A stretch of DNA of 64,000 bases from Alteribacillus bidgolensis (GCF_002886255.1 NZ_KZ614149.1:558001-622000), one strand, 5' to 3'; counted from the stretch's first letter, positions 25,056-34,171 are shown. Program-made: numbers and translations. Notes: a model not told the origin generated them from the sequence alone.

Positions 25056-25080
25056 TCATCCGTGCTAATGAAATGAAAAT

Positions 25081-25137
25081 AAAGTATAAAAAAACTGCGA
25101 TCATAGGGACTCGGCGGCAAGCCGAGTTTTTCTAATG
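25081..25137 (+). repeat. Interspersed terminator-bearing element, copy B
   Basis: This copy reads AAAGTATAAA-AAAACTGCG, then ATAGGGACTCGGCGGCAAGCC and GAGTTTTTCTAATG. The terminator stem is intact. The CCGCC half of the possible antiterminator is lost. It lies after the B12 operon terminator and just before the gerK promoter. Confidence 0.75.
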
Positions 25138-25146
25138 GCTAAAAAA

Positions 25147-25175
25147 GTATAAATATCAAATATTTTCTCATACTA
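25147..25175 (+). promoter_or_regulatory. Sigma-G promoter of the gerK operon
   Basis: GTATA (25147-25151), a 17-base spacer and CATACTA (25169-25175) match the sigma-G consensus. It lies about 30 bases before the gerKA start, as expected for a forespore-expressed receptor. Confidence 0.75.
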
Positions 25176-25206
25176 ACTGTGACTTTCAATTGGAAAGGAG
25201 CAGAGT

Positions 25207-26709
25207 ATGAATTTTTTTAAGCGAAAAAAAAGTTTTCAAGCAGCTTCACCGAAATCAAAAAATTTATCGGAGTGGCTTTCTGCTCTTTCTGATGGAAATG
25301 AAGATTTTATGGAAGAAGTCATGGAAACACCATTTGGGAGTGTAAAGATTTTTTACTATACCACGCTTATTGATCATCAAAGGTTAAATGTTGATGTTTT
25401 GCAGCCCCTGAAAACAAATCCCTGGAGATCGTATAAAGACATCCAAAGTCATGTATATGTAGACGATACCGAAGTTACCAAAGACATTTCGACAACTAAC
25501 GAAAAGCTGTTAGCAGGTTGTGCTGCTTGTCAGATTCCTGGCCGAAAAGAAGAAGTTTTATTAATAAATGCTCCGGCTGATGTACAAAGAGAGGTAAGTA
25601 TTCCAGAAACTGAATTTAGTGTAATCGGTCCGCGGGAGGCTTTTGTAGAAAAACTAGAAACGAATATTTTCCTTATACGAAAACGGCTGCCTATTGAAGA
25701 CTTGCGGATTCGAAAATTAAAAATAGGGACGTTGTCGAGCACAGAAACAGCTGTTTTTTATATAGATGGCATAGCTGATAAGGAAAATGTGAATACAGTA
25801 ATCCAACGGATCAATGAAGTTAATTTTGACGATGTTTTAGGGGCTAATGCTTTGGCACAAATGATTCAGGACCACTCTTATACAGTATTTCCACAATTCG
25901 TCAATACAGAGAGACCAGATCGTGTGGCTGCTTCATTAGCGGAAGGTAAAATAGTGTTTATGTGTAACGGATCTCCAGAGGCCATTATTGGACCATCGAC
26001 ACTAGTTGAATTATTTTCTTCTCTTGAGGACTATTATCTTCCATGGCATATTGCATCTTTTGTACGTATGCTCCGTTTATTTTCTGTCGTTTTCTCTGTG
26101 CTTGCCACACCGATTTATGTATCCGTGCTTACATTCCATTACGAAATGATTCCAAAAGATTTACTGTCTACGTTAATAGCTTCTCGTAGTAATATTCCAT
26201 TTCCGCCGTTGGTAGAAGCTTTGTTTTTGGAATTTACGATTGAGCTTTTAAGAGAAGCAGGTGCAAGACTGCCCACAAAAGTAGGCCAAACGATTGGTAT
26301 TGTTGGCGGTATTGTGATTGGGCAGGCTTCTGTGGAAGCAGGTTTAACAAGTAATATTTTGTTAATTGTTGTAGCTCTTGCTGCACTTGCTTCTTTTACA
26401 ACACCAGTTTACCAAATGGGTAACACAGTCCGTATTATAAGATTTCCATTTATCATTTTCTCGGCAATGTTCGGAGTAATAGGTATTGCTTTAATACTCG
26501 CTTTTGTCATTGCTCATTTAATTCGACTTGAATCATTAGGACGTCCTTATTTAGCCCCTTTTTATCCGCTGCGTTTTACAGATTGGAAAGATACATTTGT
26601 ACGGCTGCCTTATAATATGTTTCAGCAGCGTCCGCAGCAAATGAGCCCAGAATCAAAAGTAAGAATAAAAGCTTCAAAAAAGCGGAGAAAGAAAGATATT
26701 GATGAATGA
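25207..26709 (+). CDS. gerKA: Spore germination receptor A subunit (GerA/GerK family)
   Basis: The A subunit of germinant receptors senses nutrients in the spore inner membrane. The 500-residue protein has a soluble N-terminal domain (about 1-285) with 'GVDVL'-like and 'LSSTETAVFYIDGIADKENV' segments, then about five membrane helices from residue 290 to 440 with 'TIGIVGGIVIGQASVEAGL'. A short basic tail ends the protein. GGAAAGGAG precedes the ATG. The symbol is a best guess within the GerA group; the germinant cannot be predicted. Confidence 0.9.
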   Translation: MNFFKRKKSFQAASPKSKNLSEWLSALSDGNEDFMEEVMETPFGSVKIFYYTTLIDHQRLNVDVLQPLKTNPWRSYKDIQSHVYVDDTEVTKDISTTNEKLLAGCAACQIPGRKEEVLLINAPADVQREVSIPETEFSVIGPREAFVEKLETNIFLIRKRLPIEDLRIRKLKIGTLSSTETAVFYIDGIADKENVNTVIQRINEVNFDDVLGANALAQMIQDHSYTVFPQFVNTERPDRVAASLAEGKIVFMCNGSPEAIIGPSTLVELFSSLEDYYLPWHIASFVRMLRLFSVVFSVLATPIYVSVLTFHYEMIPKDLLSTLIASRSNIPFPPLVEALFLEFTIELLREAGARLPTKVGQTIGIVGGIVIGQASVEAGLTSNILLIVVALAALASFTTPVYQMGNTVRIIRFPFIIFSAMFGVIGIALILAFVIAHLIRLESLGRPYLAPFYPLRFTDWKDTFVRLPYNMFQQRPQQMSPESKVRIKASKKRRKKDIDE

Positions 26710-26737
26710 TAAGTAGAAATAAAAGGAGGAACAGAAA

Positions 26738-27835
26738 ATGCATTCGAAAGTAAAAGAGCAATTTCAAGTTTCTCCTCCTATGTTGTTTTTTTTGATACAT
26801 GCTATGCAGATTGGTGTAGGGATGCTTGGTTTTCAACGAATAGTTGCTAAATACAGCGGCTACGATAGCTGGATAGCAGTACTTATTGCAGGAATAATAA
26901 TATCCATGCTTATAAGCATGGTGTATTTTGTATTAAAAACGAATCATAACGATATTATTGAAATTCACCGTAACCTTTTTGGCAAATGGGCAGGCGGAGT
27001 ATTAAGCTTAATTATTATTCTGTACTTCTATGCACTTGGGATCCTTGTTTTAAGAACCTATATTGAAGTTATTCAAGTATGGGTGTTTGAAGACATGCCT
27101 ACTTGGGTTTTAACATTATTGGCCGGTTGTTTTTTTTATTATGTGATTCAAGGCGGCTTTCGAACGGTAGCCGGCCTCTGTGTAGCAGGAGTTTTTATTC
27201 CTTCTATATTATTTTTTGTTTTATTAATGCCTCTTCAATATGCAGATTTTTTAAACTTTCTTCCGGTATGGAAGCATTCTTTGAAAAATATTTTTTTAGG
27301 TGTGAGGGAAACGACACTCACGTATTTAGGTTTTGAACTGCTGCTCTTATTTTATCCATTTATAAAAGACGGTCAGCGTTCTCAAAAATGGGCTCAGCTT
27401 GGCCACTGGGCTAGTGTATTTGTTTACACGCTGTTAATGATTGTTACACTGTCTTTTTTTAGTGAAGGTCAATTAAAGATGACAATATGGCCTACATTAA
27501 CTCTTCTAAAAATTATTGAGTTTCCTTTTATAGAACGGTTTGAATATTTAGGGATATCGCTATGGCTTATTATCATTATCCCCAACATTGCAACAGCTTT
27601 TTGGGGAGCAAGCAGAGGTGTGAAGCGATTGTTTTCTATAAAACAACGTTATGTCATTATCGTTTTGATGATTGTGATGGCCTTTACCGTTCCACTGCTC
27701 GATAACCGCCAGGCTGTAAATACATTAAACAATGTTATCTCCCAAATTGGATTTTGGGTAATAGCAGCTTACATTCCATTCATATGCATTGTTCAATATA
27801 TTGCTCAAAAAATGGGAAGGAAGCGGAGTTCATGA
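26738..27835 (+). CDS. gerKB: Spore germination receptor B subunit
   Basis: This 365-residue protein belongs to the APC superfamily of permease-like B subunits. About ten membrane helices are visible, starting 'FFLIHAMQIGVGMLGFQRIV'. B subunits are thought to hold the germinant-binding site and specificity. AAAGGAGGAACAG precedes the ATG, and its last four bases overlap the C subunit start (ATGA). The charged N-terminus 'MHSKVKEQFQVSPPML' is typical. Confidence 0.92.
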   Translation: MHSKVKEQFQVSPPMLFFLIHAMQIGVGMLGFQRIVAKYSGYDSWIAVLIAGIIISMLISMVYFVLKTNHNDIIEIHRNLFGKWAGGVLSLIIILYFYALGILVLRTYIEVIQVWVFEDMPTWVLTLLAGCFFYYVIQGGFRTVAGLCVAGVFIPSILFFVLLMPLQYADFLNFLPVWKHSLKNIFLGVRETTLTYLGFELLLLFYPFIKDGQRSQKWAQLGHWASVFVYTLLMIVTLSFFSEGQLKMTIWPTLTLLKIIEFPFIERFEYLGISLWLIIIIPNIATAFWGASRGVKRLFSIKQRYVIIVLMIVMAFTVPLLDNRQAVNTLNNVISQIGFWVIAAYIPFICIVQYIAQKMGRKRSS

Positions 27836-28929
27836 AAAAAAAGGTATTTATATCTTTATCCGTTCTTATTTTAATAACTGGATGTCTTGATACGCAAATC
27901 ATCGATGAAATCCTGCTAATACAAACAGTAGGGATTGATAAGCATGAGGAACAGAAACTCAAATACTCGGTTACCTATCCATTTTTTTTAGAACAGGGTG
28001 AAGAAAGCACACTAAATATGGAGCAGATTTCTGTTATTTCTGAAACACCCGAAGAAGCACGCAGCCTTTTAAACACGAAGGCTCAGCAGCCGCTAAGATA
28101 TGGTCAAGTAAGAGTTATTATGTTTGGAAAAGAAGTAGCAGAAGAAGGACTAGAGAAATACGTAAAATCTTTCTATCGTAATCCAAGAGTGGGCAGTAAA
28201 ATTTTTTTATCGCTTACAGAAGGAAAAACAGAAGAAATTTTAAACCTGAAAGGGGAAGAACAGCAGAGAATAGGTATGTATTTTTCCGATCTTATTGAGC
28301 AGAATATTGAGTTTGAGAACATTCCTGAAACGAATATGCATCTTTTTTTGTTTGATTTGTACAGCGATGGCAAAGATGCCTTTTTGCCGTTAATAAAAAA
28401 AGTAGAAGGAGAGCCTAAGTTAATTGGTTCAGCATTATTTGATTTTGATCGTTATGTCGATCATATTGATATGAATCAGACCTACATTCTCAAGCAATTA
28501 CAAGACGGAAGCGAAGGGGGGACAAACCAATTTATGGTTGAGTATAAAGGAGAAAAAGAATATGTAGTAATTGATAATGTGTTTACTGAAGTCCAGTATA
28601 AAGAAAAAAAGCGAACCCCCTATCCTGAGTATGATATTGAACTGCAAATTCAAGGGGAGATTACGGATAATACGGGTAATATAGACCTAAGTGATTCTAA
28701 TCAAGTTGCAATAATAGAGCAGTCCGTAGGGAAGCAAATCAAAACAGAAAGTGAAAAATTAATAAAAAGGTTTCAGGAATTAAAAATAGATCCTTTAGGG
28801 TTTGGTGAAAAATATAGAAGCAAGACAAGAAATTGGAAACCAAATGAATGGAAGGAAAACATTTATCCTAAAACAAAATCAAATGTAAAAGTTGACTTAG
28901 AAATTTTACAATCTGGAGCCATTGAGTAA
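27832..28929 (+). CDS. gerKC: Spore germination receptor C subunit, lipoprotein
   Basis: Ger(x)C proteins are lipoproteins on the outer surface of the spore inner membrane. The 365-residue product has a signal peptide with lipobox LITGC (Cys at residue 19). It then shows the family start 'DEILLIQTVGIDK' and 'LNTKAQQPLRYGQVRVIMFG', and a C-terminal domain near 'LIKRFQELKIDPLGFGEKYR'. The ATG overlaps the gerKB stop, with GGAAGGAAGCGGAG before it. The operon order A-B-C is standard. Confidence 0.93.
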   Translation: MKKKVFISLSVLILITGCLDTQIIDEILLIQTVGIDKHEEQKLKYSVTYPFFLEQGEESTLNMEQISVISETPEEARSLLNTKAQQPLRYGQVRVIMFGKEVAEEGLEKYVKSFYRNPRVGSKIFLSLTEGKTEEILNLKGEEQQRIGMYFSDLIEQNIEFENIPETNMHLFLFDLYSDGKDAFLPLIKKVEGEPKLIGSALFDFDRYVDHIDMNQTYILKQLQDGSEGGTNQFMVEYKGEKEYVVIDNVFTEVQYKEKKRTPYPEYDIELQIQGEITDNTGNIDLSDSNQVAIIEQSVGKQIKTESEKLIKRFQELKIDPLGFGEKYRSKTRNWKPNEWKENIYPKTKSNVKVDLEILQSGAIE

Positions 28930-28953
28930 TGGACACTCATACGAATGAGTTAC

Positions 28954-28981
28954 ACATAAGTAATACAAGCTTTCATATAGT
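28954..28981 (+). promoter_or_regulatory. Possible sigma-E promoter of the M23/LysM gene
   Basis: ACATAAG (28954-28960), a 13-base spacer and CATATAGT (28974-28981) resemble the sigma-E promoter found before dacB, with the same spacing. It lies 33 bases before the gene. Confidence 0.5.
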
Positions 28982-29013
28982 AAATATGTGATGTTTTATA
29001 AGTGGAGGCAGGT

Positions 29014-29706
29014 ATGAATTATATGAGACGGTTTGTTATTGTAGGGATTTTTTCTGTTGTTCTGTTTTTGATTTACTTATTTATTGGTGTATCAGCCACA
29101 TATGCAAGGGAAGGTGAATATATTTGGCCGGTACATGGGGAAATAAGTGATACATTTGGTACAAGAGACGGAACACATTACGGAATTGATATAGCTGCAG
29201 AGAAGGGTACAAAAGTGTATGCTGTAAAAAAAGGTGAAATAGTAAAATCCTATTTTTCCTCTTCATACGGCAACGTCATTATTGTCGGGCATAAAGATAA
29301 TGAGGAGACGTTGTATGCACACTTAGATAAAAGGTTAAAAGAAAAAGGAGATTTAGTTAACCAAGGTGAAGTGATCGGGACATTAGGCAATACTGGACAC
29401 TCCACGGGACCACACTTGCATTTTGAGTTACATGAAAAAGAATGGAGAGAAGATAAAAAGTTTGCAGAAGATCCTTTAACGGTGTTAAATACTGCTTCGT
29501 TAAGGGAAAGTAAACATTCGACTGAAGTCAGGTCATATGATACCAATAGAAAGGGGAGCTCCGGTGAAATAAAGTATAAAGTTCACTCTGGTGATACGCT
29601 TTGGGAAATAGCAAAACAACACGGTACTTCTGTTGAAGTTTTGATGGAGTCAAATAAACTTAATGATTCTGTTATTGAAACAGGACAATTATTAATCCTG
29701 CCTTAA
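29014..29706 (+). CDS. M23-family peptidoglycan endopeptidase with LysM domain
   Basis: This product of about 230 residues has an N-terminal membrane anchor or signal segment (residues 5-30). An M23 (lysostaphin-like) domain follows (about 40-150) with 'TFGTRDGTHYGIDIAAEKGT', 'GNVIIVGH' and the zinc-binding HLHF in 'NTGHSTGPHLHFELH'. The C-terminus is a LysM domain (about 185-229, 'YKVHSGDTLWEIAKQHGTSV'). It should cleave cell-wall or cortex peptide bridges at the membrane surface. A GTG at 29002 is in frame but overlaps the GGAGG, so ATG 29014 is used. The sigma-E-like promoter suggests a mother-cell role during sporulation. Confidence 0.88.
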   Translation: MNYMRRFVIVGIFSVVLFLIYLFIGVSATYAREGEYIWPVHGEISDTFGTRDGTHYGIDIAAEKGTKVYAVKKGEIVKSYFSSSYGNVIIVGHKDNEETLYAHLDKRLKEKGDLVNQGEVIGTLGNTGHSTGPHLHFELHEKEWREDKKFAEDPLTVLNTASLRESKHSTEVRSYDTNRKGSSGEIKYKVHSGDTLWEIAKQHGTSVEVLMESNKLNDSVIETGQLLILP

Positions 29707-29766
29707 ACGTATACAGCAAAAAATATGATAAAATGATAGAAGCATAAGATAAAGGAAGATAAAACA

Positions 29767-30171
29767 ATGAATTATCAGACAAACCAAGCCATTTATATTG
29801 ATACGTCCTTTTTGCTTTGGCTTAATAAACAGAGTGACGGGCATCAGGAAGAATGGATGCTTGACGGATTTTTGTTTGTGTTAAAAAAATTAACATTACA
29901 CCAGCAAATCAGGCTGGATCGCGATGGACATCTGCACCGGCGTTTTTGGAAAGGAATGGAACAAGTTTTTCAAAGACAGTTATTAACGAAAAGTAAAAAA
30001 CCAAAAGATGTGTTTTATTATCAATTTATTGAGATGATTGCTGTCAAAGAGGGATGGATAAAAAAAGGGAGCCATTATGCTTCTATTACATACCACGGAC
30101 GTGAGTTTTTAGATTTGCCAAGACGAACGCAATGGAATCATATTCTTAGATACATATGGCCTGAAAAATAA
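29767..30171 (+). CDS. Hypothetical protein
   Basis: This 134-residue basic, aromatic-rich protein (pI appears high) has no signal or membrane segment and no cysteine. I do not recognise the family. The C-terminal half, around 'FIEMIAVKEGWIKKG' and 'YASITYHGREFLDLPRRTQW', has the look of a small winged-helix domain. A weak GGAAGA precedes the ATG. It is convergent with serA and shares a two-way terminator with it. Confidence 0.65.
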   Translation: MNYQTNQAIYIDTSFLLWLNKQSDGHQEEWMLDGFLFVLKKLTLHQQIRLDRDGHLHRRFWKGMEQVFQRQLLTKSKKPKDVFYYQFIEMIAVKEGWIKKGSHYASITYHGREFLDLPRRTQWNHILRYIWPEK

Positions 30172-30206
30172 AAGAATCCCTATGTGTAAATGCATAGGGA
30201 TTCTTT
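30171..30206. terminator. Bidirectional terminator between the hypothetical gene and serA
   Basis: A perfect 14-bp stem (30171-30184 with 30193-30206), A-rich on one side and T-rich on the other, serves both converging genes. Confidence 0.9.
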
Positions 30207-30212
30207 TATTAT

Positions 30213-31835
30213 TTATACCTCAATTTTGTCTGCATGTTTAATTTCGTCAATAGATGTTAAATCAGCCAGTACCTCTTCATTCGCTTCTTTATCAACAGCA
30301 AGCATCATAATGGCGTCTCCACCTTCTTCTTTACGGCCTACCTGCATTGTCGCGATGTTCACTTGATGTTTTCCAAGAAGCTGCCCCATTTTACCGATTA
30401 CCCCAGGTTTATCCGTATGTTTAATATAAATTAAATGCCCTGTTGGATAAAAGTCGACATTAAAATCATTAATACGAACAATTCTTGGTCCATATTCTTT
30501 CACATACGTTCCGTGGATAGTAAATGTCCGATTTTCACCTTGTACTGTAGCTTGAACTAAATTTGAATAGCCTAGATCGTTCGTCTGATGTTTTTCTCCG
30601 TACGTAATTCCACGCTCTTTAGCAATTAAAGATGCATTTACATCGTTTACCGGAGCATCAATACGGCTTTGTAAAAAGCCTGCAATCAAGGAGCGGCTAA
30701 GCACGGATGTCTCTAATTCTGTAACTTCACCGCTATAATGAACATCAATATCTTGCACTGGGCCTTTCATGCTTTGAGATAAGATATGTCCCATCTTTTT
30801 TGAAAGCTCATAATAAGGCTTAAGTGTTTCAAATTTCTCTTTAGACATAGCGGGAAGATTTATGGAATTTAAAGCCGGCATCCCTTTTAAAAACTGCAGT
30901 ACTTCTTCAGAAACTTGAGCGGCAACGTTTAATTGTGCTTCTTTTGTAGACGCAGCGATGTGCGGTGTAGAGATAACTTGCTCAAAATTCAACAGCTCAT
31001 TGTTTTGGGCAGGCTCTTCCTCAAATACATCGAGGGCTGCTCCAGCAACATGGCCATTTTCAAGATAGTGTTTTAAAGCTTCCTCATCAATGATCCCGCC
31101 GCGCGCGCAGTTAATGAGAAAGACACCTTTTTTCGTTTTATTGATGTTTTCCATTCCAAGTAAACCTTTTGTATCTTTTGTCAGCGGTGTATGAACTGTA
31201 ATAATGTCAGCTTCAGCAAATAATTCTTCAAGCTCGGCGAGGCGAACACCAGATTTTTCAGCTCGTTCTTTTGTTAGAAATGGATCATATACTACTGTGG
31301 ACATGTCAAAACCGCGTGCACGCTTTGCAAGTTCGGAACCAATCCGGCCAAAACCGACAATACCAAGAGTTTTTCCGCGAAGTTCTGTTCCTTGAAAAGC
31401 CTTTCTGTTCCATTCCCCACCTTTAATAGAGGCATTAGCTTGAGGTACTTTTCTTGCAAGGGAAATGATCATAGCAAACGTATGCTCAGCTGTGGAGATT
31501 GTGTTACCATCTGGAGCGTTAATGACAACGATCCCGCGCTTTGTTGCAGTATCAATATCAATATTGTCAACGCCAACCCCTGCACGTGCAATGATTTTTA
31601 AACGGTCCATTTTGTCCATTAACTCAGCTGTTACGGTTGTACCGCTTCTTACGAGGAGCGCATCATACTCTGCAAGGTCGTTTGTTTCATCTACATTCTG
31701 CTGTACACATTCCATGTTCTCATTTTTTAATAACGGTGCAAGACCTTCTTCGCTCATGGGATCAGATACGAGAACCCGATAAGCCCCATTGATGGTTTTC
31801 TCCTCTGCTTTCTCTGCTACTGGCTGTTGAATCAT
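30213..31835 (-). CDS. serA: D-3-phosphoglycerate dehydrogenase
   Basis: SerA oxidises 3-phosphoglycerate to 3-phosphohydroxypyruvate, the first step of serine synthesis. The 540-residue protein is the long form. It has a split substrate domain, an NAD domain (GIVGFGRIGSELAKRARGF), 'CARGGIIDEEALKHYLENG' and the catalytic 'STPHIAASTKEAQ'. An intervening domain and a C-terminal ACT domain ('HTDKPGVIGKMGQLLGKHQV') follow, where serine may inhibit. A GGAGTGGGGA lies before the minus-strand ATG. The gene is under a T-box leader, so it should be induced by uncharged tRNA-Ser. Confidence 0.96.
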   Translation of the reverse strand: MIQQPVAEKAEEKTINGAYRVLVSDPMSEEGLAPLLKNENMECVQQNVDETNDLAEYDALLVRSGTTVTAELMDKMDRLKIIARAGVGVDNIDIDTATKRGIVVINAPDGNTISTAEHTFAMIISLARKVPQANASIKGGEWNRKAFQGTELRGKTLGIVGFGRIGSELAKRARGFDMSTVVYDPFLTKERAEKSGVRLAELEELFAEADIITVHTPLTKDTKGLLGMENINKTKKGVFLINCARGGIIDEEALKHYLENGHVAGAALDVFEEEPAQNNELLNFEQVISTPHIAASTKEAQLNVAAQVSEEVLQFLKGMPALNSINLPAMSKEKFETLKPYYELSKKMGHILSQSMKGPVQDIDVHYSGEVTELETSVLSRSLIAGFLQSRIDAPVNDVNASLIAKERGITYGEKHQTNDLGYSNLVQATVQGENRTFTIHGTYVKEYGPRIVRINDFNVDFYPTGHLIYIKHTDKPGVIGKMGQLLGKHQVNIATMQVGRKEEGGDAIMMLAVDKEANEEVLADLTSIDEIKHADKIEV

Positions 31836-31963
31836 CTAACTCCCCACTCCTTTTTTGTATCTAAAATATGTAAACCAAGTTCCAAAACACTTCACTTTTT
31901 TTATCCAAAGTGTGTGAGTATGGTTCCCGGTTTATTCGCTTTGTGTTGAAAGCGCTGTAATGT

Positions 31964-32010
31964 AAAAAAACTTCCACCCACACGAATATTTTCGTGAGGG
32001 GCGGAAGTTT
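31964..32010 (-). terminator. T-box-controlled terminator upstream of serA
   Basis: On the minus strand a long GC-containing stem (the two arms are 31971-31986 and 31991-32007) is followed by eight U. It is the terminator arm of the T-box switch. Confidence 0.85.
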
Positions 32011-32264
32011 CCGCGGTACCACCCTCATTTTCAGAATCAAGCATTCTGACTCTCAGGGAGCTCCTGCTCCAAGATAACGGGTCATCCGTCCGCTTCTACT
32101 TTACTGTTCGAAGCAGCTGCTCAGAAGTGCTATCAGAAATGGATCATACCGGTTCCCAGCTATGCCGGCTCTCTGAAATGAAAAGCATTTCTTCATTCTT
32201 CCTCATTGCATTATCTATATACTTGTTCACTCTTGAAAGACAACTGTCTATCGATTACTTAGTT
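31964..32264 (-). ncRNA. T-box leader of serA
   Basis: The minus strand carries the T-box sequence AGGGTGGTACCGCGG (within 32011-32031), which pairs with the NCCA end of uncharged tRNA. A stem I region follows the promoter and shows AGAGAGCCGG. The terminator lies directly downstream. Two AGC triplets (serine codons) lie on the 3' side of stem I, so a tRNA-Ser specifier is likely, but the exact specifier position is not certain. The leader is about 300 nt. Confidence 0.9.
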
Positions 32265-32270
32265 GTTTGC

Positions 32271-32299
32271 AATTTATCATATGTTAATGTAAATGTCAA
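32271..32299 (-). promoter_or_regulatory. Promoter of the serA leader
   Basis: TTGACA (32294-32299), a 17-base spacer and TAAATT (32271-32276) on the minus strand form a good vegetative promoter just before the T-box. Confidence 0.75.
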
Positions 32300-32362
32300 T
32301 TCTATTTAAGATAGAAAGACATATTAATGCAGTGAGTGTATAAATCAAAAAGGGGGACTGCA

Positions 32363-33427
32363 ATGATTTCTTATCAAGTAAAAAAAGGAGATACTTTAGC
32401 AAAAGTTGCTTACAATAATAAAGTAAGAATAACAGATCTGCTTTTTTTTAATAGAGACATTTTATCAGAAATGGATTATATCAGCCCAGGTACTTATCTT
32501 CAAATACCTGAACCTGGGCCTGTCTCTCATATAATGGAAAAATCTGCTTGTTTTTATGAATATGGCTTTCGGGAACTTGAAAAAGATAGAGAGGTCTTGG
32601 CGGAAAGTTTTGTTTCAGAACAAATCGGTACGTCTAGACTGGGAAAACCGATATGGTTGTTTAAAGCAGGACAGGGGAAAAAGAAACTTTTTTTCTCGGG
32701 GACGTGGCATGGAAATGAATGGCTGAACACTTGGCTGTTAATGGAGTTTTTAAAAGTTTTGCAAAAAAAATTGAATAATAAAGAAAAGTGGTACGGAATA
32801 GATATAGATGGGTTGTTAGACCAAACAACTATTTACATTGTCCCATTAGTAAATCCAGATGGAGCCGAGTTAGTACAAGAAGGTCTTAACGGACAACACC
32901 AGTACTATAATGAAATATACAAAATAAACCAAGGATTTAATGTTTTTCATCATTGGTCTGCAAACGCTCTTGGTGTTGACTTAAATCACCAATGGCCAGC
33001 TGGCTGGAAAGAAGAAGCAGCTTCGAGTCCAAATTGTCCATTCCCACGGCATTACGGTGGCGAAGCTCCTTTAACGGAACCGGAAGCAAGAGCGGTTTAC
33101 GAACTCACAATGAAAGAGGAATTTTCCTGTGTGCTGGCCTTTCATTCCCAAGGGGAAGAAATATATTGGGGATATCGTGAGATGGAACCGTCGATAAGCA
33201 GCAAACTGGCAGAAAGGCTGGCAGGAGCAAGTTCTTTCAAGGCTGTTCGAACAGCAGATAGTAAAGCAGGGTATAAAGACTGGTTCATAAAAGAATTTAA
33301 ACGTCCGGGATTTACGATTGAGACAGGAGTAGGGCAAAACCCGCTTCCCTTAGAATCATCTGTAAGAATTTGGATAACAACGATACCTCTTATTTTAGAA
33401 AGTCTTACTTTTCCGGATTTTTCATAA
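32363..33427 (+). CDS. LysM and M14-family peptidase, YqgT-like (gamma-D-glutamyl-diamino acid endopeptidase)
   Basis: The product of about 354 residues begins with a LysM domain (residues 1-50, 'YQVKKGDTLAKVAYNNKVRI'). It continues as an M14 zinc carboxypeptidase fold. The zinc ligands His and Glu are in 'GTWHGNEWLNT' and the third His is in 'LAFHSQGEEI'; the catalytic Glu is in 'FTIETGVGQNP'. The 'IVPLVNPDGAELV' segment is typical. Such enzymes cut the D-Glu to diaminopimelate bond in murein peptides. ATG 32363 has an AAGGGGGA before it. There is no signal peptide, so it may act inside the cell or mother cell. Confidence 0.9.
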   Translation: MISYQVKKGDTLAKVAYNNKVRITDLLFFNRDILSEMDYISPGTYLQIPEPGPVSHIMEKSACFYEYGFRELEKDREVLAESFVSEQIGTSRLGKPIWLFKAGQGKKKLFFSGTWHGNEWLNTWLLMEFLKVLQKKLNNKEKWYGIDIDGLLDQTTIYIVPLVNPDGAELVQEGLNGQHQYYNEIYKINQGFNVFHHWSANALGVDLNHQWPAGWKEEAASSPNCPFPRHYGGEAPLTEPEARAVYELTMKEEFSCVLAFHSQGEEIYWGYREMEPSISSKLAERLAGASSFKAVRTADSKAGYKDWFIKEFKRPGFTIETGVGQNPLPLESSVRIWITTIPLILESLTFPDFS

Positions 33428-33464
33428 AAAAAACGGACCCAATCAGAGGATCCGTTTTCTTCAT
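33426..33464. terminator. Bidirectional terminator between the M14 peptidase gene and ppa
   Basis: An ACGGA...TCCGT stem flanked by A runs and T runs serves the two converging genes. Confidence 0.65.
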
Positions 33465-33469
33465 AATTC

Positions 33470-33961
33470 TTATTTTTTATATCGTTCAAGGCAAGCATCG
33501 GTAAGTTCAGCTGCAGCTTGAGCATCTTCCCAGCTTCCGATTTCAGTCTTTTTGTTTTCTAAATCTTTATATGTTTTAAAGAAGTGAGCAATTTCTTCTA
33601 GTTTATGAGAAGGGACATCATTAATAGAATGAACATCTTTAAATCTTGGATCTTCAGTAGGTACAGCAAGCAGCTTTTGATCTTCTTCCCCATCATCAAT
33701 CATATTTAGGTACCCTATAACACGTGCATCAATAACGCATCCCGGGAAAGTTGGGTTGGTAACAAGTACTAAAATGTCTAATGGGTCCCCATCAAGCGCA
33801 AGTGTTTCATCAATGTAGCCGTACTCTGCTGGATAAAACATGGAAGAAAAAAGGACACGGTCTAGTTTGTAAACCCCTTTTTCTTTATCAAATTCATATT
33901 TGTTTTGACTGCCAGTCGGAATTTCAATAATAGCTTCTACTACTTTATTTTCTGCAGCCAT
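33470..33961 (-). CDS. ppa: Inorganic pyrophosphatase (family I)
   Basis: This enzyme hydrolyses pyrophosphate to phosphate and so pulls biosynthetic reactions forward. The 163-residue product has the family I features 'FYPAEYGYIDETLALDGDPL' and 'VIDARVIGYLNMIDDGEEDQ', with the metal-binding aspartates. ATG at 33961 is chosen because AGGAGGCGA precedes it; frame extension further upstream is not needed. B. subtilis itself uses a family II enzyme, so this gene reflects a difference found in many other Bacillaceae. Confidence 0.95.
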   Translation of the reverse strand: MAAENKVVEAIIEIPTGSQNKYEFDKEKGVYKLDRVLFSSMFYPAEYGYIDETLALDGDPLDILVLVTNPTFPGCVIDARVIGYLNMIDDGEEDQKLLAVPTEDPRFKDVHSINDVPSHKLEEIAHFFKTYKDLENKKTEIGSWEDAQAAAELTDACLERYKK

Positions 33962-34138
33962 ACGATTCGCCTCCTTTTTTATGTATAACAACACGGTTAA
34001 AATTATAGCAGGAAACAGCACAGATTAAAATCTAACAAAAGGAAAGTAAACAATATTGTATTAGAAAAACGTGGCTTATCCCAAGTTTAAATGGCGATAT
34101 ACTTTGATCCTTTAGTAAAGTTAAACTCCTAAAGGATA

Positions 34139-34166
34139 AAAAAACGCCGGAAGATCCCGGCGTTTT
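34139..34166 (-). terminator. Terminator after fer
   Basis: ACGCCGG/CCGGCGT stem with T run on the minus strand, directly after the ferredoxin stop. Confidence 0.85.
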
Positions 34167-34171
34167 ACATT

